Assembly (NCBI GenBank): GCA_945893365.1 | Contig: CAMDED010000029.1 | Coordinates: 1 to 60,301 of the forward strand | DNA length: 60,301 nucleotides | Direction: 5' to 3' | From: Candidatus Sulfopaludibacter sp. SbA3 | GTDB taxonomy: Bacteria > Acidobacteriota > Terriglobia > Bryobacterales > Bryobacteraceae | Part shown: positions 34,901 to 43,928 of the stretch, one piece after another | How the letters are laid out: each line of letters starts with the position of its first letter | Numbering within the stretch: position 1 is the stretch's first letter | Made by a program: the position numbers and the translations under genes | The notes under the pieces: model-generated | Database searches by the model: none | The model's input: only the letters and a program-made list of their open reading frames with translations | Told to the model about the DNA's origin: nothing

Positions 34901-35342
34901 TGCCACTTCGACGAACCCGATCGTAAAGAGGCTGGTTGCGAACTGGCAATTCAACTGGGTGACCACCTTCAACTCCGGCGCGCCGCTCGCGTTTGCGAAT
35001 GCCGAACGGGTGTCGAGATCCGGAAACAATCCTCATCTGGTGGATCTGTACTTCGATGCGGCGCAGTTCGTGCCGCAGCAGCCCTTTACAGTGCGGGCTT
35101 TCTCCTCACGCACCGGCGATATCCGCGCCCCCGGAATCAACAAGTGGGACATCACACTTCAGAAGAGCGTTATGGTAAAGGAAGGCGTCAATTTCAAGGT
35201 GCAGGCCGAGTTTTACAATGCCTTCAACCGCACGCATCTCGGCACGCCGAATACAACCGTCACCAGCACAAGCTTCGGGAGAATCACGGGAACCTTTCTC
35301 GGGCCGCGCGAGGTTCAGCTTTCGGGCCGCTTTACTTTCTGA
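31908..35342 (+). CDS. TonB-dependent receptor with carboxypeptidase-regulatory domain
   Basis: The 1144-residue product has a signal peptide (MRKIALFATFLAFTGLAAAQ), a carboxypeptidase-regulatory/CNA-B-like domain (about 25-105; LTGIVRDATGAAVSEVIIKL, GFYRFTLIDRGTYRLEAERA) and a plug-like region (about 125-235; GTTVSTKVLNELPLIGRNPY, KTEFLLDGIPNM). A long beta-barrel ends in FGRITGTFLGPREVQLSGRF and a terminal Phe. This Oar-like architecture is greatly expanded in Acidobacteriota outer membranes, where such receptors take up polymers or siderophore-like ligands. TonB energisation is expected; no substrate-specific partner genes are adjacent. The ATG follows a purine-rich stretch (GGGGAG). Confidence 0.9.
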   Translation: MRKIALFATFLAFTGLAAAQVNKSNLTGIVRDATGAAVSEVIIKLTSNETGSVRSESSDGSGFYRFTLIDRGTYRLEAERAGFKRFRRDAVELQTGETTTIDVVLSLGEVSESVTVSAEAAVLRTETGALGTTVSTKVLNELPLIGRNPYVFLTLSPGIQYTGDPGALNPWDVAGPSAFAASGAEAKTEFLLDGIPNMGIGNVSLSPSPDAVSEMRVQTSAYDSEFGHSGASFVNVSTRSGTNIYHGTAYWYLRNDNLNANSFFNNRIGASKNEFKQNTYGGSFGGPFRIPKLYNGRDKTHYFFNFEGTQIRGTAFARAIVPTALERGGNFSQTLDRTGRPFTIYDPATTRPEGSGFVRSPFPGNVIPTQRFDPVSANALKYYPVPNLAPSSGSLQNFQNPQISGRKWASLASRADHQINTNHSLFFRYGWNHRTDPSSAFYGEGCCRPAGNPTDGQDEFARGNIGGGAGYTWVVSPRMVFDARMGFTRYFDANIMYGEGFDLSTLGFPDNFAKSVAFATFPRFAMIDTDLDNLGAGRVTSRTTNNVYNPQFNFHFTLNRHALKWGYRYMVSQQNNFGPNRSAGIFNFGRAFTQGPDPTRVSAIAGHDFASFLLGTPNTGSADINAAPALTATYHAVYLQDDWKATTRLTFNLGLRFEHENGATDRFNRGNAGLDFAVASPVEAQAKANYARTPIPELAALNAKGGLRFLAKDQTPRQHLNMPKALWSPRFGYAYKLSNWAVLRGGYGVFYVPNIISNYRLDGFSLTTQMVTSLDNNLNPFNTLRNPFPSGLVQPPGAAGGLLTGVGQSITAGGASSGNFLPDYRHGLGQQFSQGFQLVLPGNFSVQASYVGNLAQRLTVTRNINQYPDRFLPLTTRLNARVANPFFGVVTDPTSALSQSTITVSQLLKPYPQYTGITQSSLPYGRSGYHSFQLEISKRFSSGLYFGAAYTNSKLMEATSYLNPNDANVEKVISDSDRPQRLVVHGLYELPFGPGRKYATSTNPIVKRLVANWQFNWVTTFNSGAPLAFANAERVSRSGNNPHLVDLYFDAAQFVPQQPFTVRAFSSRTGDIRAPGINKWDITLQKSVMVKEGVNFKVQAEFYNAFNRTHLGTPNTTVTSTSFGRITGTFLGPREVQLSGRFTF

Positions 35343-35415
35343 CGCTATTGAAGAAGGGTGAACCCGTCGGCGGGGCTTCAAACAGTCTGCTACACTTTTG
35401 TACTGGAGGCGCGGC

Positions 35416-36254
35416 GTGCCAGCCGAGTATGATCTCATTGGCCGATGGTCGGAAGTCAAGCTCGACATCCTTCGCGAATATGCCGTGCCGTACTCGACGA
35501 TTCTCACGGCAAACAATCTCTACCACCTCTACATCGACGGATTCGCTGGTCGAGGCTCGCACATTTCGCGCACAACCGGCGAGCCGGTACCCGGTAGCCC
35601 GTTAAACGCTCTGCGCGCGAACCCTCCGTTTCGTGAGTACCACTTCATCGACCAGAGCCAGCTCGCGCCAGCCAGCTACGCACGTACGCCGACGCACGCT
35701 CCGAGGTACACGTGCACGAGGGTGACTGCAATGAGATTCTCCTGAGTCGAGTTTTTCCAGGCGCGAAATACGAAGACCGGCGCCGCGCACTGTGCCTCCT
35801 CGACCGGTACAACATCGACGTCTCATGGGACGTGGTCTACACCGCTGGGCGCATGAAGTCCATCGAAATTTTCCTGAACTTCATGGTGATGGATATGAAC
35901 ATGAACGTCCTCCTGCTCGACCCCACAAAAGCAGCGCCCGCCCAAGTCGCCAAAATGACCCGTTTCTGGGGCGACGCTTCATGGCGTCACGTAGCTTACG
36001 AAGAGAGCTCGCAGGGAAATTCGTTCTCCGACTCCGAAACAGTAAAAGTCGCGGACGCGAATGAGAAGATAGCAGAAGCGTACCGTCAACGCCTCCTCGA
36101 CGTCGCCGGATTCGCCTACGTCCCGCGCCCGCTTGCATTCGTCAATAGCCTCGGCGCGACGATCTACTACCTCTTCTTCGCCTCTCCCAACAAGACCGGC
36201 AAGAAGATCGTCGAGCACATCTTCGACAAACACCGAATCGGAAAGGGACGCTAA
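35416..36254 (+). pseudogene. tcmP: three-Cys-motif partner protein TcmP, frameshifted
   Basis: From GTG 35416 (GGAGG at 35406-35410) the frame encodes AEYDLIGRWSEVKLDILREY, NLYHLYIDGFAGRGSHISRT and EYHFID, the TcmP start with DGFAGxG. At about 35661 the conserved frame switches: in the next frame ASQLRTYADARSEVHVHEGD continues through CNEILL and RRALCLLDRYNIDVSWD to the end at 36254. One base seems to be missing in CAG|CTC; adding one G there would give a continuous protein of about 280 residues. It is followed two bases later by a Gp37/Gp68 (three-Cys-motif) gene, its usual partner. The break could be a true mutation, programmed, or a sequencing error. Confidence 0.75.
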
Positions 36255-36256
36255 AG

Positions 36257-37078
36257 ATGGCCAACGCATCACCTATTGAATGGACCGACGCAACTTGGAA
36301 TCCAGTCACCGGTTGTTCAAAGATCAGCCCCGGCTGCAAATTCTGTTACGCTGAACGCCTCGCGCATCGCCTGCAAGCCATGGGACAGAAAAACTACCAG
36401 AACGGATTCGAACTCACCTTGCAGCCACACATGCTCGAGCACCCACTACGGTGGAAGCAGCCGCGCTGCGTGTTTGTGAACAGCATGAGCGACCTGTTCC
36501 ACGCTGAAGTACCCCCAGATTACATTGCAAAGGTGTTCGATGTCATGCGCCGCGCTCATTGGCATCAATATCAAATCCTCACCAAACGATCGGAACGATT
36601 GCTCGATCTCGACTTCAACCTGCGGTGGCAGCCACAGATCTGGATGGGAGTCAGCATCGAGAGCGAGGACTACCTCTTTCGCGCGGACCACCTGCGAAAA
36701 ACCGGCGCACACGTTAAATTTCTTAGCATAGAACCACTCCTCGGTCCGCTGCGCAAACTCAACTTGCGAGGAATACACTGGGTCATCGTAGGTGGCGAAT
36801 CAGGACCGGGCGCTCGCCCCCTGGAAACCGCGTGGGTCAGCGAACTGCGCGACCGGTGCATCCACGAACGCGTACCATTCTTCTTTAAACAATGGGGTGG
36901 CATGTTCAAGTCCAGAACGGGCCGCATTCTGGATGGCCGCACGTGGGACGAAATGCCGGTCACCGTACATCTGCAACACGCCAACACATCGAGCCAACGC
37001 GGCGTTGATGGAAGGTTGAAATCTGGCCAGGGCCGAGGTTCAACTGTTCAGCTCAAGCCCGTTGCGCCTCTGGAGTAG
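36257..37078 (+). CDS. phage Gp37/Gp68 family (DUF5131) three-Cys-motif protein
   Basis: The 273-residue product begins MANASPIEWTDATWNPVTGC and carries the three-Cys motif at Cys20, Cys27 and Cys30 (CSKISPGCKFC). Then follow RCVFVNSMSDLFHAEVPPDY, YQILTKRSERLLDLD, IWMGVSIESEDYLFRADHLR, FLSIEPLLGPL and WVIVGGESGPGARPLETAWV, the standard Gp37/Gp68 landmarks. The cysteine spacing (Cx6CxxC) and the TIM-barrel-like motifs are reminiscent of radical-SAM proteins, though the function is unproven. The family is found in phages and mobile islands beside TcmP, as here. The ATG lies three bases after the tcmP stop. The extra C-terminal 40 residues after DEMPV are poorly conserved. Confidence 0.88.
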   Translation: MANASPIEWTDATWNPVTGCSKISPGCKFCYAERLAHRLQAMGQKNYQNGFELTLQPHMLEHPLRWKQPRCVFVNSMSDLFHAEVPPDYIAKVFDVMRRAHWHQYQILTKRSERLLDLDFNLRWQPQIWMGVSIESEDYLFRADHLRKTGAHVKFLSIEPLLGPLRKLNLRGIHWVIVGGESGPGARPLETAWVSELRDRCIHERVPFFFKQWGGMFKSRTGRILDGRTWDEMPVTVHLQHANTSSQRGVDGRLKSGQGRGSTVQLKPVAPLE

Positions 37079-37081
37079 GTC

Positions 37082-37345
37082 ATGTTGAAGGACATCGTTG
37101 CCGCAAAAACGACCGGCGATTGTCTCTTGTACCTTCGGTTTGAGGACGGAGCTGTGTGGTAGATCTCGCGCCTCATCTCAGCTTTCAAGGGGTATTCGAG
37201 CCGCTGCGCGACCCCGTCTGCTTCGCGCAGGTCCGTCGATCCGGAGTTGGCGCCGTCGCTTGGTAGAACGGGGCGGACCTCAATTCCCGACGTTCTCGAC
37301 TCGCATCACCGGGACGCCAATTCTGCGGGAGCGTGACGTCGGTTG
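37082..37345 (+). pseudogene. shattered DUF2442 protein gene
   Basis: ATG 37082 begins MLKDIVAAKTTGDCLLYLRF (continuing EDGAVW) and then meets a stop. The next frame continues VVDLAPHLSFQGVFEPLRDP and VCFAQVR, and a third frame VDPEL, then STRITGTPILRERDVG. Put together these give the complete order of a DUF2442 protein of about 90 residues, with at least two frameshifts and a stop. DUF2442 proteins often belong to small toxin-antitoxin-like pairs with DUF4160. No partner is next to it; bases 37346-37431 show nothing else. Confidence 0.65.
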
Positions 37346-37431
37346 CGCTCCTAAGAGCAGCGTACTTTCCCCCGCGCGGGCGGGCTCTGTCGCTTTTTCT
37401 GCCGCGACCCCGCGGAGCCGGCACCGCCGAG

Positions 37432-40400
37432 CTAAGCCAGAAGGGCTCTCGCATCCCGCAGGTCGGCCGTATCCTGTCCCTCCTGAAACCAATCGGCGAG
37501 CGCCCGAAGCTCCGCTCGGGTTTCCTCCGGCCGCAACCGCGCCAGGCTGCATAGAGCGCGCAGCTCCAGCGACTTCGCCCCTTGCCCCCGCGCGCACGCG
37601 ATCGCTTCGCGGAAGGACGCTTCTTCGCCGCCGCGCAGAACACCCCGTAAGCGCAGGAACTCAGCCCTCCACCAACCCTCGCCGGTCGCCTCGGATCGCG
37701 CGAGCGCCTCTTCGATCGAGGCCAGAGCCTCTTCGCGGCGGCCCGCCATTTCATACGCGGCGGAAAGCAGCGACAGATAGTAAGGAGTATAGAGTCTCAT
37801 TCCCGTCCCCTCCCACTCGTCGAGTCCGGCGCGAATTTCGGCGATCCCCCCCTCCGTTTCCCCTGCCTCCGAGACCGCCCATCCGTGGAGGATCGCCGCT
37901 CCCGCCGACCAGAGTTGAAAGCCTTCCTCGCGCGAAATCTCGATTACGGATTCGATTTCATCGCGCGCTCCGGTGTCGCGGCGCATCTGCAGGAGCACCG
38001 TCGATTGCATCGCCCTCACCACGCTGCTGAGAGGATGCCGCAGCTTCGCGGCGATCGCCGCCGCCTCGCGCGCACGGGCTTCCGACCGCTCCGGATATCC
38101 GCGCAGCCACTCGGTCCACGAGTGAATCCCAAGGCAGACCACCGCCGGATCGAGCTCCGCTCCCAAGACCTCGCGCTTGTGGAGGTCCGGGTCGTAAACT
38201 TTGAAGAGCCGCTCGAAATGTTCATCCGCGGAAGCGAGGTCTCCGCGCCAGAAGGCCGTTTCTCCAGCCGCGCGGTGGGCGGGCAGCAGCCGCGACGCGT
38301 CGCCCTCGGCCGCCAGTGTGAGCAGCTCTTCAGAAAGCTCCCGCGCCTTTTCAAGCTTCGGCACGGCGACAAAGAAACCCCAAAGGCCGGCCAGAACGCT
38401 GAACTGCTGCGGAGTTCTACCAAGACGCGAACATAGCTCCCAGGCGCGGGTAAACGTTCTTTCCACTTCCGGCGCGGCGAATCCTCGCGTTGCGATCAGG
38501 GGCGCGCCGATCATGCATTGCAATCCGAGCTCCCGGCCGTCTCGTTCGATGCTTTCCGGAAGCGACAAGAGCGCCTGTAGCGCTTCCTTCAGGAAGGTGA
38601 CGGCTTCGTGATTGGAAACGCTGCGCAGAGCCTCTTCCCCAGCCCTTTGCGAGAATTCCAGCACCTTCGCAGCCAGCCCGCGCTCGGAGGATCCGTGTTT
38701 CAGGACGTGGCCCCAATGATGGGCCATCATCGCATAGTGCCGGAAGTCTCCGGCGGCGGTGTTCTCGAGCCACACCGCCATGGCGCGGTGCAGGTCGCGC
38801 CGCTGGGAATACAGCATCAGGTTATAGGCGACACTCTGCAACGCCGAGTGTTTGAACGACCACGCGGGCTCGCTGCCCCGCGGCTGATGCACAATCATTC
38901 CGCGCCGCGCCAGGTCCTGCAGCATCGCCTCGAACTCCTCATCGCCCGTTTGGAGCGGGTAGAGATGCCGAAGCAGGCGCACTTCAAAAACGCGGCCGAT
39001 CACGCTTGCGACCTTCAGGATGAGTTGCTGCGACGGGGCGAGACGGTCGATGCGGCTCGTGATGGCCGCCTGCACGGTTCCGGGAATGTCGACGCCGCTC
39101 AGATCGCCGCCTTCCGCCGCAATGCGGCAGGTCTCGCCCGAAATGACGATCAGGCCGGAGTCGCGCAGGGCGCAGACCAGCTCTTCGACGAACAGCGGGT
39201 TGCCTTCGGCCCTCGCCTGGATGGTTGCCGCCACGCGATCGGGCAGCGCCTTGACGCCCAACCGGCCGCAGGCCAGACGGATCGAGTCCTCCGCGGGAAG
39301 CGCCGTCAGACGCAAGGCGCGCGCCGAGGGAATTTTCCGGTACTCGGCGGCAATATCGAGCGTCTCGCGCGTGGTCATCACGAAAAGCAGCGGCCGTACG
39401 CGCCGCGAGACCAACAGCGCGAGTTCCCACGACGCCGTATCGAGCCAGTGCCCGTCTTCGAGGATCACGATCTTCGGCGACGTCCGGTCGGGCATGGTGG
39501 CGAGCAGGCGCGCTAAAAAGTCCCTGGTCTTTGCCGATCGCTCCAAGCCCGGCAATGCGTCCGTGGCTTCCGTCTCCGGAAAACGGGCGCGCAGGACGGG
39601 GTTGAGCAGCGGCAGGAGACCGGCCCATTTTACGCCGGCCGAAGCACGGACCCGAATCTCCACGTGGCGCCGCTGGTCCTCCTCGTCCGCGATGGAATCG
39701 AGCCCTAGAAGCTGCGCGAAAATCTCGCGCCAGGCGAAGTAGGGCGTGGATCGTTCGAGCGGATTGGCATGGCCGCGCAACAGCAGAGCGCCGGCGGTCC
39801 GCGCCCGTTCGGCGAAATCGTTCATCAGGCGCGATTTGCCCATCCCGGCTTCGCCTTCAATTACCACCGCGGTACTCGCGCCCGCGATGACGAGCGCATC
39901 CAGATGCTCGCCAAGCGCGCGCCGTTCTTCGTCGCGGCCCACCATCGGCCGGTCGTCGAGCTCGGCGGGTTGCGGAATGGCGGCGATGGGACAAAAGATC
40001 CGCACCGGCCGCGCCTTTCCTTTCAGGCTGACGGCCGGCCGCGACTCGAAATCCACCCGCGATTTCGCAGCCGCGTAGGTCGCCTCGTCGCACAGAATGT
40101 CGTTGGGCGCGGCCTGCATCAGCCTTGCCGCGAGATTCACGACGTCCCCGATCATCGTGTATTCGCGCCGCTTCGCGTTCCCCACCACGCCGCAAAACGT
40201 CCGCCCTGTGGCGACGCCGATCGCGTGGCTGACGCCGAGTTCCCGCAATTTGGCGCGGATGTCCATCGCCGCCCGCACGCCGCGAACCGCGTCGTCTTCG
40301 TGCGACAGCGGCGGCAGACCGAGCGCGGCGAGAAGCGCCGTGCCCTTATCGTCCACGCTCAGCTTGTTGATGCTGCCTTCATAGCGGTAGAGGTTCGACT

Positions 40401-41256
40401 GAAGCGAGTGCATCACGGACTGCGCCCGATCGATCGGCGTGCTGTGCGTCAATCCGGGAAATTGAATAAAGAGTATCGTGAGAGTCCGCAACTCCCCCAG
40501 CCATTCGGTGCGCCCACCCCGCAAGCGCAACACGACCGCCGCGGGCAGAAAGCTGCGCAGCGACTCCAGGCCCTCCGCTGAGAGAGCGGGGAACTCGGGG
40601 GCCGAAATCGTTTCAGGCGCCTGGATGGAACTCAGGCATGCCGCGCCACCGCCGAGCAGCCGCCCTTCGGCCCGGCCCCGCACCAGCGCCCAGGCCTGCG
40701 GCGAAAGCACCACTTCGCCGGGCGCGGCCTGATGCGTGGCGGCGGAGAGCTGGCCTAGAGCGCCGCCGGTCGCCGCCCAACACCAGCGCCCGTAGACGCC
40801 GCCAACGGCAACGATCGAAACCAAGCCGCAACCAACTCCAATGCGGATTGAAAGGCGGAGATTCTCCGCCGAGGAAGCTTTCTCGAAAACCTGCTGAGCC
40901 GCGAGTCCGCAGCTTGCAGCCCGCAGAGCGGCATCGGAAGCGTCCTCGCCCTCGGCGGGCCAGAAGGCGAGCACGGCATCGCCGGCAAACTTCATTACCT
41001 CGCCTCCGTGGGCGGTAATGAGGTTGATCAAGCGGCCGAAATGGCTGTTCAGAACTTGCGTCAGCGCTTCCGCGCCGGCCGCGCCTCGCCGCGCCATGGT
41101 CTCGGCGATGGCCGTGAATCCGGAGACATCGGCGAAAATAACGGCGCCGCGGCGGACCTCCGCCCAGGGCTGGCCTGGAAGATGCGTGTCGGTAGCAAAG
41201 CGACGCACCAGCACGCCAGGGACGAAGCTGACTAGATCTTCGACAAAATCTTCCAT
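37432..41256 (-). CDS. soluble adenylyl cyclase-like protein with AAA-type ATPase and TPR region
   Basis: The 1274-residue product carries two class III cyclase domains, a P-loop ATPase and a long helical C-terminus. Domain 1 (about 35-195) has both metal Asp residues: Asp43 in FADVSGFT and Asp93 in KFAGDAVLAFW. Domain 2 (about 258-420; GSINKLSVDDKGTALLAALG, IGVATGRTFCGVVGNAKRRE, YTMIGDVVNLAARLM) has Gln265 where the first metal Asp would be, so it is probably catalytically dead, as in a regulatory half-site. The ATPase has Walker A GEAGMGKS (468-475) and Walker B IVILEDGHW (about 596-604). Helical TPR-like repeats fill residues 850-1274. This layout matches mammalian ADCY10. The protein is cytosolic, monocistronic, and should make cAMP; signal and target are unknown. 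Confidence 0.85.
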   Translation of the reverse strand: MEDFVEDLVSFVPGVLVRRFATDTHLPGQPWAEVRRGAVIFADVSGFTAIAETMARRGAAGAEALTQVLNSHFGRLINLITAHGGEVMKFAGDAVLAFWPAEGEDASDAALRAASCGLAAQQVFEKASSAENLRLSIRIGVGCGLVSIVAVGGVYGRWCWAATGGALGQLSAATHQAAPGEVVLSPQAWALVRGRAEGRLLGGGAACLSSIQAPETISAPEFPALSAEGLESLRSFLPAAVVLRLRGGRTEWLGELRTLTILFIQFPGLTHSTPIDRAQSVMHSLQSNLYRYEGSINKLSVDDKGTALLAALGLPPLSHEDDAVRGVRAAMDIRAKLRELGVSHAIGVATGRTFCGVVGNAKRREYTMIGDVVNLAARLMQAAPNDILCDEATYAAAKSRVDFESRPAVSLKGKARPVRIFCPIAAIPQPAELDDRPMVGRDEERRALGEHLDALVIAGASTAVVIEGEAGMGKSRLMNDFAERARTAGALLLRGHANPLERSTPYFAWREIFAQLLGLDSIADEEDQRRHVEIRVRASAGVKWAGLLPLLNPVLRARFPETEATDALPGLERSAKTRDFLARLLATMPDRTSPKIVILEDGHWLDTASWELALLVSRRVRPLLFVMTTRETLDIAAEYRKIPSARALRLTALPAEDSIRLACGRLGVKALPDRVAATIQARAEGNPLFVEELVCALRDSGLIVISGETCRIAAEGGDLSGVDIPGTVQAAITSRIDRLAPSQQLILKVASVIGRVFEVRLLRHLYPLQTGDEEFEAMLQDLARRGMIVHQPRGSEPAWSFKHSALQSVAYNLMLYSQRRDLHRAMAVWLENTAAGDFRHYAMMAHHWGHVLKHGSSERGLAAKVLEFSQRAGEEALRSVSNHEAVTFLKEALQALLSLPESIERDGRELGLQCMIGAPLIATRGFAAPEVERTFTRAWELCSRLGRTPQQFSVLAGLWGFFVAVPKLEKARELSEELLTLAAEGDASRLLPAHRAAGETAFWRGDLASADEHFERLFKVYDPDLHKREVLGAELDPAVVCLGIHSWTEWLRGYPERSEARAREAAAIAAKLRHPLSSVVRAMQSTVLLQMRRDTGARDEIESVIEISREEGFQLWSAGAAILHGWAVSEAGETEGGIAEIRAGLDEWEGTGMRLYTPYYLSLLSAAYEMAGRREEALASIEEALARSEATGEGWWRAEFLRLRGVLRGGEEASFREAIACARGQGAKSLELRALCSLARLRPEETRAELRALADWFQEGQDTADLRDARALLA

Positions 41257-41937
41257 GTGCCGCCGCCCTCAACTATATCAATCATTTTCAGATCTTCGAA
41301 GACTTCGAAGCGGGCATACAGCCGGCCGGAGCGGCAAGGATCTGAGCGTGGCGCTGAGAATAGCGCGCCTCACAAATCTACGGGAGGAACCGGCGCCAGC
41401 GTCGACAGCGAAGGCCGCGGACGCCTGGGACGGGTGGACGTTGCCGCTGGCCGTAGTACAAGGCTTGGACCAAGTCACCGCTCCTTTACCGACCGGAGCG
41501 CAAAGAGAGGCAGGCGCGTCCAGACGTGATGGCGGCGCCATGACCAACCCGGCTTGCTTGAAGCTGCCCACCAGCTTGTTGCTATTCCCCGGACGCACTG
41601 AAACCCGAGGATTCCCTCGCTGCCGTGAGGCTCGTTCTTGCGCTCCGGCCGATCGCGCCAACGTAGAAGGACGCCGCCCGCAACTGCTCTTCGTATTCAG
41701 AATCGCTTCGCGTCCGGGTGCTTAACCGATTTGGGGATAACGCCCTGGCGCGATACTGTAGGCTTCTGCTCCAAGCAGAGTCCGGCGAACGGCGACTTCC
41801 AGTTCGGCCAGAGGTTCAGCAACAGGAGGCGTAGCGACAGACGGCTTCCCCGGGCGCTTGTTACGAATGACGCCGCAAAGGCCCACCGGCGTCCATGCGC
41901 CTTCCTCAGTCCCCCCGTCTCGCTATACTTCTAGCTT
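41257..41937. other. 681-bp intergenic region
   Basis: No gene can be supported. Minus-strand frames include a short stretch ending GFQCVRG that resembles the tail of formylglycine-generating-enzyme-like proteins, but too little is present for a call. TATACT at 41924-41929 lies eight bases before the argS start. Confidence 0.45.
41924..41929 (+). promoter_or_regulatory. -10-like TATACT just before argS
   Basis: The hexamer ends eight bases before the GTG start of argS, with no ribosome-binding site between. This would place the transcription start at or near the start codon. Confidence 0.4.
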
Positions 41938-43911
41938 GTGTTCCATCTACTCGAACAAAGAATTCAGGACGCCTTTCACGGCCGGATCCTGGCACAATTC
42001 GGCATTGATCTGGAGGTATCGACCGAGCAGCCTCGCCAGAGTTCGCTTGGGGAGCTTGCGGTCCCGGCCGCCTTTCAGCTCGCGCGCCAGTTGAAACAGC
42101 CGCCGAAGAAAATCGCCGCGGAACTTATCGAGGGTATCGGATCGATCGAGGGCGTGGCGGCGATGGAAGTGGCCGGCAACGGCTACATCAACGTGCGGTT
42201 CGCCCGGGCTGGCTATGCCGAAGGCCTGGTTCGACCCACGCCGCGCGGCGAAGGCTCAGCCACCGGGCGCGGAATCGTCGACCGCATCATCGTCGAACAC
42301 ACCAATATCAATCCCAACAAGGCCGCGCATATCGGCCATTTGCGCAACGCCGTGCTGGGCGATACCCTTGTGCGGATGCTGCGCGCCGCCGGCAACCGCG
42401 TCGAGGTGCAGAACTACATCGACAACACGGGCGTTCAGGTCGCGGACGTCGTCGTAGGCTTCCACTTCATCGAGCACAAGACGCCCGCGGATGTGAAGCG
42501 CCTGATCGCCGATCCTACCGTTCGGTTCGACTATCTCTGCTGGGATCTCTACGCCCGCACGTCGGCGTTTTACAAGGACTCTCCCGAGGCCGTGGGCTGG
42601 CGCGCCGAAACACTGCACGCCGTCGAATCCGGCGGCGGAACCCTTGCGGAGCTTGCCCATCTGGTCGCCGACGCCATCGTCGCGCTGCATTTGAAGACGA
42701 TGCTGAGGCTTGGCGTCGAGTACGACGTGCTCCCCCGGGAAAGCGAAATCCTTCACCTCAAGTTTTGGGCCGCCGCGTTCGAACTCCTCAAGGAGCGCAA
42801 AGCCATCTATCTCGAAACCGAAGGCAAGAACAGCGGCTGCTGGGTGATGCCGCCCGAAGCTTTCGCGGGCGATTCCGGCACCGAGGACAGCAAAGTGATC
42901 GTGCGTTCGAACGGGACCGTCACGTACGTCGGGAAGGACATCGCGTATCAGCTGTGGAAGTTCGGCCTGCTGGGCAAGGATTTCTACTACCGCCCGATGA
43001 TGCGGTATCCCGATGGACACGAACTGTGGGTTACCACGGACGAACCTCAGATCGCGAACCGTGAGGTTCCCGCGTTTGGGCGTGGAACTCGCGTGTTCAA
43101 CGTCATCGACGTTCGCCAGTCCTACCTGCAGGACGTCGTGGTCGCGGGGCTGAAAGCGCTCGGGGCCGCCGAGCAGGCGGCGCAGTCCGTGCACTTCGCT
43201 TATGAGATGGTGGCGCTTTCCCCGCGCTGCTGCATCGAACTGGGGATTGAGCTCTCAGACGAAGACCGGCAGCGTCCCTACGTGGAGGTTTCGGGCCGCA
43301 AGGGACTCGGCGTGAAAGCGGACGATCTGATCGACCGCCTTATCGATAAGGCCCTCGAAGAGGTCGCCGCGCGCCACGCGGAGAAATCGGCCGAAGAACA
43401 GCGGAAGATCGCTTCGGAAATCGCCATCGGCGCGTTACGTTATTTTCTGCTCAAGTACACGCGAAATTCCGTGATCGCTTTCGATTTCCAGGAGGCCTTG
43501 AGCTTCGAAGGGGAGACTGGCCCCTACGTGCAGTACGCCGCGGTGCGCGCGCGCAACATCTTAAAGAAGTTGGAAGAACGGGGCGAGACGCTGCCGGACT
43601 TCACGGCGGATCTTACTCGCGAGACGCTCGAGAGCGCGCTCGCGTCCGAGGATTTCTGGCAGATGTTGCTCGCCGCGTCGAAGGTTGACGTCGCACTTGG
43701 CCGCGCCGTCGTCTCCGGCGAACCCGCTCATCTGGCGCGCTACGCGTTCCAACTCGCGCAGACATTCAACAACTTCTACCATCAGTACCACATACTGACG
43801 GAGGAGAACCGCGAGAGAAGAGTATACCTGTTGTGGATGACGGACTTTTTCCGAGCTCAACTCATACGCACTCTGGGAATTCTGGGGATCCAGACGCCAG
43901 CGTACATGTGA
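41938..43911 (+). CDS. argS: arginyl-tRNA synthetase
   Basis: The 657-residue product is a class I arginyl-tRNA synthetase. It has the N-terminal Add-1 domain (VFHLLEQRIQDAFHGRILAQ), the HIGH signature NPNKAAHIGHLRNAVLGD (about 122-139), FWAAAFELLKERKAIYLETE, and KSNGCWVMP- and VIVRSNGTVTYVGKDIAYQL-type active-site elements. The usual KMSK loop reads SGRKGLGVKADDLID (about 450-465), so the canonical Lys-Met-Ser-Lys is replaced, as in many ArgS. The C-terminal helical anticodon-binding domain ends in LIRTLGILGIQTPAYM. It attaches arginine to tRNA-Arg. GTG start; the following DUF1553 gene begins 18 bases after its stop. Confidence 0.95.
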   Translation: MFHLLEQRIQDAFHGRILAQFGIDLEVSTEQPRQSSLGELAVPAAFQLARQLKQPPKKIAAELIEGIGSIEGVAAMEVAGNGYINVRFARAGYAEGLVRPTPRGEGSATGRGIVDRIIVEHTNINPNKAAHIGHLRNAVLGDTLVRMLRAAGNRVEVQNYIDNTGVQVADVVVGFHFIEHKTPADVKRLIADPTVRFDYLCWDLYARTSAFYKDSPEAVGWRAETLHAVESGGGTLAELAHLVADAIVALHLKTMLRLGVEYDVLPRESEILHLKFWAAAFELLKERKAIYLETEGKNSGCWVMPPEAFAGDSGTEDSKVIVRSNGTVTYVGKDIAYQLWKFGLLGKDFYYRPMMRYPDGHELWVTTDEPQIANREVPAFGRGTRVFNVIDVRQSYLQDVVVAGLKALGAAEQAAQSVHFAYEMVALSPRCCIELGIELSDEDRQRPYVEVSGRKGLGVKADDLIDRLIDKALEEVAARHAEKSAEEQRKIASEIAIGALRYFLLKYTRNSVIAFDFQEALSFEGETGPYVQYAAVRARNILKKLEERGETLPDFTADLTRETLESALASEDFWQMLLAASKVDVALGRAVVSGEPAHLARYAFQLAQTFNNFYHQYHILTEENRERRVYLLWMTDFFRAQLIRTLGILGIQTPAYM

Positions 43912-43928
43912 AGCGCTAAACTGAAAGT

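Noticed and set aside
41278-41661. Formylglycine-generating-enzyme fragment in the gap before argS
   Set aside because: Only a few residues (GFQCVRG) resemble that family; not enough for a feature.
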